This document shows, in pieces, positions 1 to 11,400 of a stretch of DNA of 64,000 nt. Both the position numbers and the translations under genes were made by a program. A model generated the notes under the pieces. It searched no databases, was not told where the DNA came from, and saw only the letters and a program-made list of their open reading frames with translations. The stretch's first letter is position 1. Each line of letters opens with the position of its first letter. Origin of the DNA: Diploscapter coronatus (taxonomy: Eukaryota > Nematoda > Chromadorea > Rhabditida > Rhabditidae). The stretch is from positions 58,427,201-58,491,200 of the forward strand of contig OZ038422.1 of the NCBI GenBank assembly GCA_964036155.1, given 5' to 3'.

Positions 1-354
1 ACGAATGATTTTTGGGAGGTAATAATCAATTTAGGAATGCTATTTGCAAGGGATAGTTTGAGGAGTCAAATTCCAAATAACGCTTCTGGCATTCCCTGAT
101 GAGTCACGCTGAACTGAAATTTCGGTTTTGGAACTAATTATTTTTGAAAGCCCTAAATAATCATAAAGAATGTGACACCGTAGTGATCGTGTCGCGCTCA
201 ATCAGACTCAGCAAGTATATTTTAAGTAAAGAATAGTGTGACTGTTCCTAAAATTTATCTATCAAGGAATAACTGAATTTGAAATATTTTCGTCTTGTTC
301 AATTTCATGATTGGCAAATTGTGGCTTATCTAAAGTAAGCAAATAAATTCTAAC

Positions 355-3300
355 CTGTTCGAGCTCCTCCCTCCTCGCACGCAGCTCTTCCACCGATTTG
401 GACATGCTTAGAGATTCATCGATTCGGCCCTGCTTTCCCAATTCTTCCATTTCCTGAAAATTGCATTTTCACCTTTTGGGAATCTTTCATTTTTAGGAGA
501 AAAATGTAAATAAAATATTTTTAAAAAGCATAAGAATCACCTGAAGTGCTGTCTCAATCTTTGCGTCAATCTCGGTGATGCTTTGAGTCTGAAATAAAAT
601 TGTTACTTTGTACCTTTTAATTAGAAGGTGAAATATCATTTCAAAGAAGTTACAGTGAATCATTCTTGAGCCACAAATTTCGATCTATATTTTTCATAGT
701 AGGAAGACTCGAATTCATAAATTAGTTTACACATCCATCAAGCCATAGTGACGATAAAAGTTTAGAAAATTATAAATGTGGAAGATGGCTTGTATAGTAA
801 AACATTGTATATTGTCTTGAATAAAATTCGGTACATTCAATCATATTGAATTGTGAATTCCGCGGAATTTTATTCAAGCTAATTTACGATAAATGAGCAT
901 ACAAGACTTTATTCATAATTACGAATGTTTCAAACTTTTGACTGCCGCTGTAATGTCATAATTTCAAAAATCTCGGAATAACTTACGAGTGCATAGTTGT
1001 GCCCTTCACATTTGTCCTTTGCATCCCTCTCCAATTTGTCCCTCACTCGAGCAATTTCTGCGTCCACGGCTCGAATCGCGTTTCCAATGTCTTCATACGC
1101 CTGAAAATGGAAAATATCATAATTGTTGACAAATAAAAAATTAGCAAAAGCTGTAGCTCTTATTTTTTTTATCTTCCTCATCGTCATGATTTTCGAGAGA
1201 GAAATTTTCTTTAGAAATATCGATACTTTCTACTTATCATTCTACATTATTTTTCCTCGTCGTTGCCTTTTACAAATTGGCATGAAACAATGAAATATGC
1301 AGATTTCAATATTCGAAATTTGAATACATTATCATCCTCGACTCATTCATTCGTTCGTTGCGAATGATCAAGCCATTATCAGGAACGATCATCAGCCAGT
1401 CGGTCGGACGGTCGAAATGACCCTTTCCACGCTACTTCACTGGGTCCTTCTACTCTGCGTAGTCAGTCAACAGCCAAAAAATCATCAAAGTCGTCAAACA
1501 TTCTGTCAAAATGAGAAACAAAAACACTTGCTTGACATAAAAGAAAGAAAAGCTTTGGCGCAGAAATACGCTAATAAATCTGATAAATAACTACAATTTC
1601 AGCCGCTCACAATCTACACGGCCCACTCGATAGTGTTCTGCTTGTCGAAGAAGAAGAAAAAGACAAGCGACGAAACAGAGGAGCAGAGTGACGAGGACGA
1701 CGACACTTTGGGAGATCCTTCGAAGAACAAACAGAGGAAGGGCAGGAACAAGAAAGGGGCTGCCGTCAAGAAGAGACCTTCCAATCAGAATGCTAACGGA
1801 CCTGGACCCAGACGACCCAATAATGTCGTGCCTGGCGAGAAAGCCGGCACCTATGATCCAAATTATCAGATGAGTCTTTAGATATGCAGTTCTGTATCGC
1901 TTGAATATAAGTTTGAAAAATGACAAAAACATAATATGCAGCCAGAACTAAATTCTAAGTTGTTCATGATGATCAGATTCTGGAGAACAAATATCGTACG
2001 CATTTAATGAACATATTTACAGACTCTTGCGGCTGTGGCAGACCCATTCGGTCCGGCTGATGGGAGCGGGCTTGGAGAGAGAGGTTAGTGAAAAAGAAGA
2101 AGAACATTTCAGAATGATAGAAGTTCCTTATAAACCAATACTTCTACAAGAAAACGCCTCTACCATCAAGTCATACCAACTTAAATTTGGGATACTGTGT
2201 TTATTCTAATCGAAGGACGTTTCTAATAAGATGGCACTCTCTAATAGAAGGGAACTCCCAAATGCCAAAACTACCCGTTACCCAATTCAGATCATCTCGG
2301 GAAGTGTTTTAAAATGTTCTCTCGAGTGTATAGAGTGGATTCAATCTTAATTTGAATCTATTGCGATCACCAGAAGAGGAGTTATGAAATTTCGATTTTT
2401 CGAAAATCTGGCCTCTAAAAATAGAAGGACATACCCTTCTATTAGAATAAATACGGTATGCCGATTAGAAATTCTGTCGAGTTTAGGGGTTCTTAGAACA
2501 GACTATTCTTCTGACTTAATGAGTCAGAAAATTACCAAAATGTTCCGATTATGACTCTGTAAACAGTTTCAATTCGTAAATCTTTAAAAATCAGCTCCAA
2601 ATCCTAATCCCTAATGACGCACTTCAAAATCCCATCTCTGCCTATTGATTCCAACCACTAGACAGTTCTTATAAATTCAGGTGGTTTTGGCGGTGCTCCG
2701 ATTCCGCCTGAGAAGGGCGGAATGGTAGGAACTTATGACCCCAATTATCAGGTTTGTCTTCATAAAATACAGCTCAAAAGTCATTTGAATATAGATAGTA
2801 GAAACAGAAACAGAAAAAGAACTTAATTAAAAATTATGTCCGATCTCAGGAGACGATTTTAATGCATTTTTCTGAAATGAATAGTTTCTACGTTTTAAAA
2901 AATGCTTCTCATCTAATACATACTGTTTCAGACGCTCGCTGCAGTCAACGACCCATTCGGTCAGCCAAAAGGAGTTGACAGTGTAAAAATTCCCGCTGTT
3001 CCACAGGCTCCAGTCGCTGGAAAACGGGGTATGGCTAGGGGGTTCGCAAACTCGCCCCTTGCATTTTTCGCTCTTATTCGAAGATTGATCATTTAAAGTC
3101 CAAAAATGGAAAGCAAGTATCGTTCAAAGTGGATCAGCACTAATCGGCATAATCAGATTCGATGGGCCATTCGGAAAAAATGAATTTTGGCCAAAAATTA
3201 TATCAAGGAGTGCGCGTACACTCATGATAATTACCGGTGTGGAAGTAAGCATTCCTTTCATTTCACTACTTGCTTTGGATAATTCTCTCGGCTAAAAGTG

Positions 3301-5572
3301 GTTTTATTTTTTCTTTGAGTATTTCAGTTACATCGAAATTGATCTTTAGAAATAGAAGAGTGCAGAAAATTATAATAAAATCTTTAAACAATTTGCGGTT
3401 TCAGGTATGGTAGGAACGTATGACCCCAACTACCAAGTGAGTTTATAATGTGCATCTTGATATCGCTTGAATAAGTTAAAAAAGAGATCAAAATGAAGTA
3501 GAATCTCATGTAAAGCCGAGAGGGGCATATACTGTATAGGTTGTTCACGATGAACAAAATGCATCGCTCGAAATGTCGTATATCGCCCGCAAATTTTGTC
3601 TTATAGGAATGCTCTATGCTAAATTTAGTGGATCTTTCTTTTTCCTACCAAGAAAAGATGAAGAGAAAAAGAGCTATTTACATTTTACAATAAAGCGTGC
3701 TCCTAGTATTATAAATGGGGAAAAGATGGATTTCGAGCATAGAGGGGAATACTCGCCTGAAATTAGTATTCTTCCCTCGACGAAATAGTGTTTAATGAAG
3801 AAAGTTAGAAAATGTTCTCTGCATTCTCAAGATCCCAATCGCTTCTTTATTTTATGGCACTAATACAAGATTTTCGGAACGCACACGATATATCGCTTCT
3901 TAATGCCTATTATTTTAGACCTTGGCCGCCGTCGCAGCAGACCCCTTCGCGAAGCGATAGCCATGAATGGGAGCAGCCAGTCAGTCATCAGTCAAGCAGC
4001 ACTTGTTCATTTGCAATCTTCCATTCCCCATTCTCCATCACAGCCCACAGTCCCTTCTCCGTCACTGCTGTCACTCTGCCACTGTGCTCTGCATCTCTGC
4101 CCCGTCCACTCTTCACTCTCCTTGTCTATGGCAGAGGTTCATAGTCTTTGACATCGTCTGCCAAACATACGAGAAAAATGACTTGATTCAGAAAGGGTGT
4201 CGAAAAGCATGAACCCGCTCGATCTCTTTGATGCTACACTTATCAGATCTCTCACATCACTAATACTGATAAACTGACAAGAAGCTATCAAGCATTGTTT
4301 GTAGAATTTGAAAAGAAAAAATCATGTAAAGAAGTGAAAGGAACTTGCTATGGAAAGTGAATAGACCGAAATGGATTCATACAAAGCTTGAAAAGTTGCG
4401 TATTGGCGGAGTATTATTTTGATCATGACTCCAATCGCTCTCATTTCAATGATTGAACATCGTACACATTATAGTTTCTTATGTTCTCTTCCTAATTTCC
4501 GCACGTTTCTAAATACTCACCTCGACATCGAAGAAGTAGTCCTTTTCTTTCTGTGCACGTTCGTAGTCTGCTTTGTGAGCCGGTTCGTGCATCTTGCGGC
4601 AAAATACCAAATTCTGAAGACAAAAATTAATTGTGGCGACAATGTGCTGATTTTTAAACTTTCTTCAATTCACTTGAAAATAAGATGAAATTGGATTCAT
4701 ACATAATTGATGTGAGCGTGATTTTGAACGGATATTCAGAAGGGATTTCTTCGATGATATAGACATGATGTTTTCATTAATCTGATCACAGCAATAATTG
4801 TCATTCAAAACTCAGTATTGCAGGAAAATCATTCTTGCAAGATTAGTGATTGGAAAGAAAGTAACATATGACGCTGTTTGTTTCGGAGTATAAATTTAGC
4901 GGAATGGCTAAATGATCTTTCTCTATACATTTTTTCGTATTTTTTCCTATTTCTAACTGCTTTCGTAGCTTTAAAGGGCTAGATAAAATATTTCAATAAA
5001 TTGTACATCGCAAATAGAAAAATGTGTCGGAAGTTTGAATTTTTGTAATTCATAAAATGTTACCTGCAAACGACTATCGGCAACTAGTTCGTAGGGACAA
5101 CAACCGATAAGGTAGGCTCTACAGACAGAGGGATGGTCGAATGGCACGAGACGGCGACCTGAATAAAATCAACCTTGCTCAGCTACAGCACTTTCACTTC
5201 GCGTGAGCACAGAAATTTTGTATCTGATGGAGAGACGAAATTAATTTTCTGTCAAATAATGGAGTGCTATATATTTCAAGAGACACTGAGTTGCTTGACC
5301 TAAATCAGCCCTTCAAATTACAAGAAATCACCGCGTCGTAATCTATTACAAATTGCAGTGAGAATAAGCCTACCAAAGATTTTATTGAGCACTTTCTCCT
5401 AAACGCAATAGCTTATTCTCGTTTAAAATGCAAGTATTCTCATATACGTCTTACTCAGCATCAATCATTCGTTCGTATTCCAAACCCTTCAATTTCGAAA
5501 GTACCAACCTTCTTCAGCTTCCCTCTCGGAACCCATGAGCTGCGCGATCATCTCGCGCATCACGTCCGTCAT
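355..5572 (-). CDS. luc7l: LUC7-like U1 snRNP-associated splicing factor, 3' end outside window
   Basis: LUC7 proteins join the U1 snRNP and help choose weak 5' splice sites. Exons on the minus strand: 5509-5572, 5064-5158, 4521-4613, 987-1100, 541-588, 355-453. Phases agree throughout and give 171 residues. The N-terminus has the LUC7 signature MREMIAQLMGS. Next come the first CCCH zinc finger (FDHPSVCRAYLIGCCPYEL, then CRKMHEPAHKADYE) and a coiled-coil region ending near LGKQGRIDESLSM, equivalent to human LGAEGNVDESQ. The second zinc finger and RS tail must lie beyond position 1. The start is 12 nt below a TTTCAG acceptor (exon edge 5584). The 3.4-kb intron 1101-4520 holds a separate plus-strand gene. 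The first 354 bases contain no continuation exon I can assign. Identity is secure; completeness is not. Confidence 0.92.
1417..3960 (+). CDS. Small membrane-anchored protein with three GTYDPNYQTLAAV repeats, nested in a LUC7 intron
   Basis: Proposed exons: 1417-1458, 1603-1869, 2023-2083, 2681-2751, 2932-3028, 3405-3436, 3919-3960; 203 residues. Residues 1-29 are hydrophobic (signal anchor). A Lys run and an acidic/basic disordered stretch follow. Three copies of GTYDPNYQ/TLAAV...DPF come next, each split by an intron at the same point (after the Gln codon). The last ends in DPFAKR and a stop. Introns after the first and third copies share sequence (TATCGCTTGAATA, TTGTTCAYGATGA), so exon-intron-exon units were duplicated. 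The first of these introns begins ATGAGT where the third begins GTGAGT; without splicing there, translation stops three codons later. Exon 1 is the least certain part. I recall similar DPNYQTLAG motifs in small nematode proteins of unknown role but cannot check this. No function is assigned. Confidence 0.68.
2189..2462. mobile_element. MITE-like element with about 27-bp terminal inverted repeats
   Basis: Position 2191 begins GATACTGTGTTTATTCTAAT, followed by CGAAGG. Positions 2430-2462 read back on the other strand as a near-identical sequence beginning CATACCGTATTTATTCTAAT. Further AATAGAAGG words lie inside. The element sits in intron 2084-2680 of the nested gene. It has no coding capacity, so it would be non-autonomous. 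Target-site duplications could not be fixed. Confidence 0.72.
3045..3397 (+). mobile_element. Dispersed repeat family A, copy 1, filling an intron
   Basis: This 353-bp stretch matches 20893-21236 in the same orientation: CGCAAACTC, GCATTTTTCGCT, GGAAGCAAGT, TTCAAAGTGGA, GTTACATC and TTTGCGGTT occur in the same order. It starts CGCAAA and ends TTTGCG, a 6-bp terminal inverted repeat. It occupies almost the whole of intron 3029-3404, starting about 16 nt after the donor and ending 7 nt before the splice site. Confidence 0.75.
3961..4519. other. LUC7 intron remainder, C/T-rich stretch, no gene seen
   Basis: After the stop of the nested gene comes a CCATTC/CTCTG-rich stretch (3960-4150) that opens several overlapping frames without splice logic or recognisable protein. 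It may serve as the 3' UTR of the nested gene. The rest is AT-rich intron. Confidence 0.5.
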
Positions 5573-5584
5573 CCTGCCTTCTGC

Positions 5585-8430
5585 CTGAAATTCACTTAAT
5601 TTGGTTATGACCAATTCAATCAATCAGTTCAAATATTATCAAGCGATTTGTACAAACACTTTTGCTGTTTTCTGCAAATAATTCGACGCTTTCGAAGCAA
5701 TATTTATTTAATAGAACCAGAGAGAAAATAAAGAAACACTTGAATGATAAAACACAGGTTTGTTGTTGGTAAATTGGAGAAACGAAGAACGAAGAAATAG
5801 AGGAATAACAGAATGAAAATGAACATCATCGACTCGCAAAATGATTACCAAAACAGAAGGAACAGACTCCTCTGAGAGTTGACATATCAGCTATTTTTGA
5901 GGTTATGCACATTATCAGGCAGCAGGACAATACTGGTCTCTTCCTCTAAACACTCCTCAAAAATATTTCTGAAAAGGAAACTCTTGCAGAAATACGACGA
6001 GAAATGAATACAAAAAGAAAAAAAGCAGGCTTGTCTGCTGGTAATGTAATGTGCACTGCGATGAAATAACGCACTGATATGCAAACTCTTCGGAGCTGTG
6101 AAAGAAACAGAACCGAATAATCGAGTAAAATCGACAAAATCCGACTAATTAAGGTCATTTTCCATAAAATAAGGTTACGGGTTTTGAACAATGATATAAT
6201 CATCTGGGTGATCTAGAGAGGGGAAGGGGGAAGAGGAAGGGACATGTTTGTGGCTCGGCTAGGCTCAATTGCAGGTTTTGCGGAACATACCCGTATTTTT
6301 GTGCAAAGATGAAGTTGGCAATCATCCGAGTGTTCTGTTTTTCTTTACGAAAGATGGAATTTTTGATTGAGAATATTACGGGTATTTCGCAAAATCCTGC
6401 TCATTCTCAATAACATAGATTATTTGGTTACTTGTGAAATGACAGATTTGCTTCCTTGCTATCGAGTTTGAAGTTTTTTCGTGATTCTTCAAGTTCCTTT
6501 GAAACTCTGAAAGGAAGACGATTCTGGGCATTTTCACGAGCAACCACCCAAATGGAATCTATTACACAGCAGAATATGTAAGGCATACGCGATCAAGAGG
6601 TTATAATTAGAAATAAACGAGAAATTCTTAGAAAAGAAGAATTATATGAGACAATCGACAGAAAGATACTTCCACAAAAGAGAATTGGGGATTTGGGTAA
6701 TAAAATTTAGGAGCAAGAATTGGATCAAACAACGCGTTTGATTTGATGACTACAATTTGGGTTTAGAGAGCAGATATTTTGTGAAATATCATTCTCGTTA
6801 AAAACAACAAATACGATATGAAAACGTTGTCATGTTTAGAGGTAAAATTGGTATAATTCAGGAGCAATCAAAGAAAATGAGCCAAAATTTGACAGGAATT
6901 ACTGTGAATCAAGGTGTTCGCATGCTTTTCAGCTAATAGAACCAGTTCAGCAAAGGCGAAAGAGAATTCAGCCTGCAAAGACAAGAGGGCGTTATGCTTT
7001 TTCCCGTCTTTCTGCGTCTCCACTCCAACCACACTATTTCTCGCTTCCAACAAATCGATTGGATCGTTCAATTAGGTTAAAAGCTGCCCAATTCATAAAG
7101 CATACAGAAAATTGGCTATAGCAATCCTGTCAAATCATAATCTTTCCAAGAAAGAAATATTAATTACCGTTCCGCTATGATTGCCCCCGAAAATATCGGA
7201 ATTTTACCTCGAAACAGACCATAAATAATAATAACTAGAGCTTCCTACTACCTGGATTAATACAAAACAATCTTAGAAATGTAAAGGAGTAAAAGAAGAA
7301 TAATCTTCGTGTGAGAGCGTTAAGAAAAGAACGAAAGCGTTACCCTTGTAAATGAATAAATTTTAGATATAAATTTTGTTCTAATCAATCAACCGCAAGA
7401 TAAAATCTGTGAATGAAAGAAAAAGAATAAAACATCAATAACCACTACTCTGAGTTGCATCGATTCGGCAGATGAACATCAGGAGGGAGGAGTTGATTGG
7501 AATATTTTCAAGAGATAATCAAGAAGAAAATTTAAGATGAATGAAGGTATGCAAGAACATTATTTGTCAATCGTATTGAAATTGAAATCCGTGAAAATGA
7601 TATTTTGTTAGAATTGTTCGACTGCCAACTAATTGACAAATAATTTCGCATATTTCCCTCTACTAAATTTTCCTTCCTCTTTTCATCTAGAACTAAACTC
7701 AATTCCTCCCCTAATCTGAACACAGTAGAACTGCATCTAATAAAATAGGAATCCGATGTCATACTTCAAATATGATCGATTTCTTCAAAGAATAACTCGA
7801 ATCCGAAAGGAAAAAAATAAATCATTTTGAAGATGAAATATAACCCCTCTGAACTATCATCGACAGAAAACAATTTTTTGATATTTTGATATCAACAAAT
7901 AGAATAAAATTTCTAAAATGGTTATCCATCCAAAGAAAAAAGGAAGAAAGAAAACAATAATTATCAGTAATATTGGATACTCTCCAATAAAATAGGATTG
8001 TATTTTTTATTTGATTTTTCATCTAATCATCAATCAATCAATCAGGCCATTAGGTAAATCTAACGACTCGCAGATTGGAGTGGTTTGCTTATAAATGTAT
8101 ATTCTTTTAATAGATAAAATCATAGAGCTGTCGGTCCAAAGGGTCTTTTTTGTATTTTGCGCCTAATGATATAATATTGGTTTGATTAAAGTTTAGAGGA
8201 GAATAAATTGAATATAGTTGTGAAATGGAAAAATCGATGAATATCATAACCATTTTGACCTACAAACTGTGATTTGCTTATCTGACTAACCGGGGGTAAA
8301 CTGCATCAAAATTGATGATGGAAGGGGAAAAAGGAGTGAAGTGGGGAGATTTAGGAAAGAAATTGGGGTGGGAAAAGTAGAGTTCAACAATAACAGAAGA
8401 AATAACGAGAAAAACAAGATAATGAAAAAA
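5585..8430. other. Intergenic DNA between LUC7 and LARP1
   Basis: AT-rich, with no frame carrying a recognisable domain and no consistent set of splice sites on either strand. The LUC7 promoter must lie here, next to the acceptor at 5585-5586. I specifically looked here for the DM15 repeats missing from the neighbouring LARP1 gene and found none. Confidence 0.6.
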
Positions 8431-8436
8431 TTTATT
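8431..8436 (-). terminator. Poly(A) signal AATAAA of LARP1
   Basis: AATAAA on the minus strand lies two bases after the LARP1 stop codon, implying a very short 3' UTR. The cleavage site is inferred. Confidence 0.6.
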
Positions 8437-8438
8437 GT

Positions 8439-11400
8439 TTACGAGGCATTGCCCGAATTGGCGGAACTGCCCGAGGCACGTCCGTGTCCGTTTCCACTAT
8501 TCCCACTGCTAGTCTGGGAGCCATTCCCATTGCCGCCTCCACTCGGTTGCTGCTGCTGCTTGCTCTTGTCGTTGCGACCCTTCTTCTTCCGAGACACTTG
8601 CTCCCATTTCTGCAAACATAAAAGGTAATTTTGAATAAAGAACTGTTGTTATGATAAATTATTATTATTATTTGGTATTCCGAGGTTTCGAAAGTTCGAA
8701 AAAAATTCTTAGACTAGAATTCGGCGCTTTCTAATAAAATCGAACTAAAAAATCGTAGACACGTTCGTATTGAGTTCCGAAGCAACTGTTTGCATCCATT
8801 TCTTTTATTCCAAATGGAAATGTCGTAAGAAAAATGGCTACTTTTAGCTCATTTTCAAAGTAACCCTGTTTTATGTGGTCGTCTTTAAGTAAAATAATAA
8901 AAACTACCTCTTCATCCTCCTCGTTCTGGGATTCTCCAGCCGTGGAAGTTTTGTTCTCCTCACTCGTGTGCTGCTCTGCCGCCTGTGGCTGCTTGTCCGT
9001 GGTCGTGACCGCCTTGACCGACTCGGATTCCGAGGTCTGTGGCTGCTGCGCGACAGAGGCAGTGGCCGTCGAGGCAGGCGGATTGACTGGGTTGACGACT
9101 GCCGAGGGCTTGGAGACCGAGGCAGGAGACTGCTGCTTCGACTGGGGCTGAGAAGGAGGAGGAGGCGCTGCGGCAGAAGACGAGGGTACAGAGGGAGGGG
9201 GCTTGGCGACGGGAGTGACTGCGGCCGTAGTGGGTGGGGGAGAAGCGACCGAGACGGGGGCCGAAGTAGCCGAGGGCGAATCAGCCGCAACAGGCACCGT
9301 CGGAGGCAGAGGCCAATGCTTAGGGTTGATGCGCGTGCGAATGTGCTGATTGTCCGCAGATATTTCAATCTAAAATGGGGAAACAAGTCAATTGAGTGCA
9401 TCACGACTTTGTGCATGGTCCGCTATTTTTAGGGTTGAAATCTCAGAGAATCTTGGTAATCTTTAACGATGCATTTCATTTTTCTGCAGGTGGAAGTGAC
9501 AGAAGTTTGCCGAAAGAAAAAAATGAATGCGGTATTATTAGTGTAAGAAATAGCATTTTACCTTGTCACTGTCCTTGAGAGCCTCGAGAATGAGAGCCCT
9601 GTTCTCAGTGAGAGTGCGGACGCGAGGGAACGAGGCGATCAGAGTCAGCGGCAAAAAGCCGTCCGGATTCATTTTTCTGCGCAGGAAAAAGTCCTTCTGC
9701 AGATTCTCGTCCGAGAAGTAGTATTCACTGAAAAAGAAAGTCATTAGTTTTCGAAAAAAAAAAATACTTAATTGGTCATAGCGAGACTGTAGAGATTGGT
9801 TTTTTAAACCATTTTTGAGAATCGTAATTAGGATGCAAAAGTGGTCAAATTTTAGACACAGGCGTAATAATCAGTGTCATAAACTTGCATCTCCTGTAAT
9901 AACACTGATTTGTGCAATGAGGAAACTGCATTTCGTACGCAATGATAGCATATTGGAATTCAGAAGAATCGCGCGATACTGTCCTCCAAAATAATTTCAA
10001 CTTTCGTGTTTTTTTTCAACTCACATTTGCTTTCTGGCATATTCCTTGAGCGACTCATCGGACATAGCATAAGAAGGCACAGTGGGAGGGTAGAGAGGAG
10101 CGAACGGAATTGCCGTGTTGATTTGGTTGATAGGGGGCTGGGGACTGATCATGGCTGCGGGCAGCATCGGCGACGGGGTCGCCGAGGTAATCACTGCGGG
10201 GGGAACCATCGTAGGGCCGCCGACTGTAGTTGCGCCGCCATCTGGAAATCAAGGAATCAATTTCTTATCGCTTTTGGTGCATTTTTATGTTTAGAGAATG
10301 AACACATGATTTTGTGTCAACAATCCATAGAAGAATCGTATCAAGAAGGTGATTTGGACGAATATAAATGAAATTCGCCACTCTACTTCTTTGTCGCAAA
10401 AACCATATATTTTCAGAATTTTTGGACCCGCTCAGACTTAATCACAATGCAACTGGCAACTTTCGAAATAGCATGAAATATCAAGAGAGCACAAGAAATG
10501 CTGAAATCGCACTCTCTTCATTGTCCCCATACTATATTTCAAACGAATTGCAACTAAATCTAAACGGGACCTTTAAGATTTTAGGTACGACTTTTTGATC
10601 TTGAATAGTAAAATTTGCAGAACGATACTATTAGATGTTGATACATTTTCGATTTTATTCTAGCAACTTTCATCTCTCAATCCAAAATACATCTAGGAAA
10701 ATATTCCGACCATTCTCAACAAAGCTTTTCCTTTGCGTGGTTTGAGACAAGTTTAGAAGTTGCTCAAGCTACTCTTTTCCAAATAGCAGGAATGAGTTCT
10801 CGTTCCTTTTTCTCTATTAATCTTCAATCAATTACCAGCAGTGGGAGCCATGGCATGAGGCCCAGTGGGCGGAGCAGGTGGGGCAGTGGCCATCACAGCA
10901 GTGGGGAACATCTGAAGGGGCTGACGGTAGCCGAATGCAGCCATGTGCTGAGTCGCCTAAACATAATTTACTATGGTCTATTCGAGTTCGAAAATCGTGT
11001 AAGTTGAATGAATAATAGGAGGCGTGTTTCGCCAGTAACTTCTATTACGCACTATATTATTCTTGTTATCAACAAGAAGATGCAATTGCAGTACTGTTGT
11101 GCTTGTCGAGTGTGTGCGTCAGTCGCAAGTTCCGGCAATTATTATTATTTATTGATCCGGACACAACAAAAGCGTGAGAATTTTATGGGGATTGTCTGAG
11201 GAAAATAAGGACCATCCGTCCAGGCCGAATACAGCAGTGTGAACGGACTGATCGGCGAAGAAGGGATGACAAATGACCAGTCCAGTCAGTGGTTGAAGAG
11301 AGAGAACAAGATAAATTGGTAGAGAAAAGATGTCGAGTAAATGAGCAGTGCCCGATAGGCGGCATTGGCGCGAGGAAAGGGAGAAAGGTGAGAAGTTAGA

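Noticed and set aside
1417..1590. 57-codon uninterrupted frame starting at the nested gene ATG
   Set aside because: Reading through the GTAGTC donor gives an unrelated tail; splicing at 1458 to 1603 keeps phase with the repeat protein and is preferred, though only RNA can decide.
8968..9432. Plus-strand Arg/Gly-rich frame
   Set aside because: Shadow of the Pro/Ala/Ser-rich LARP1 exon 8908-9369 on the opposite strand.
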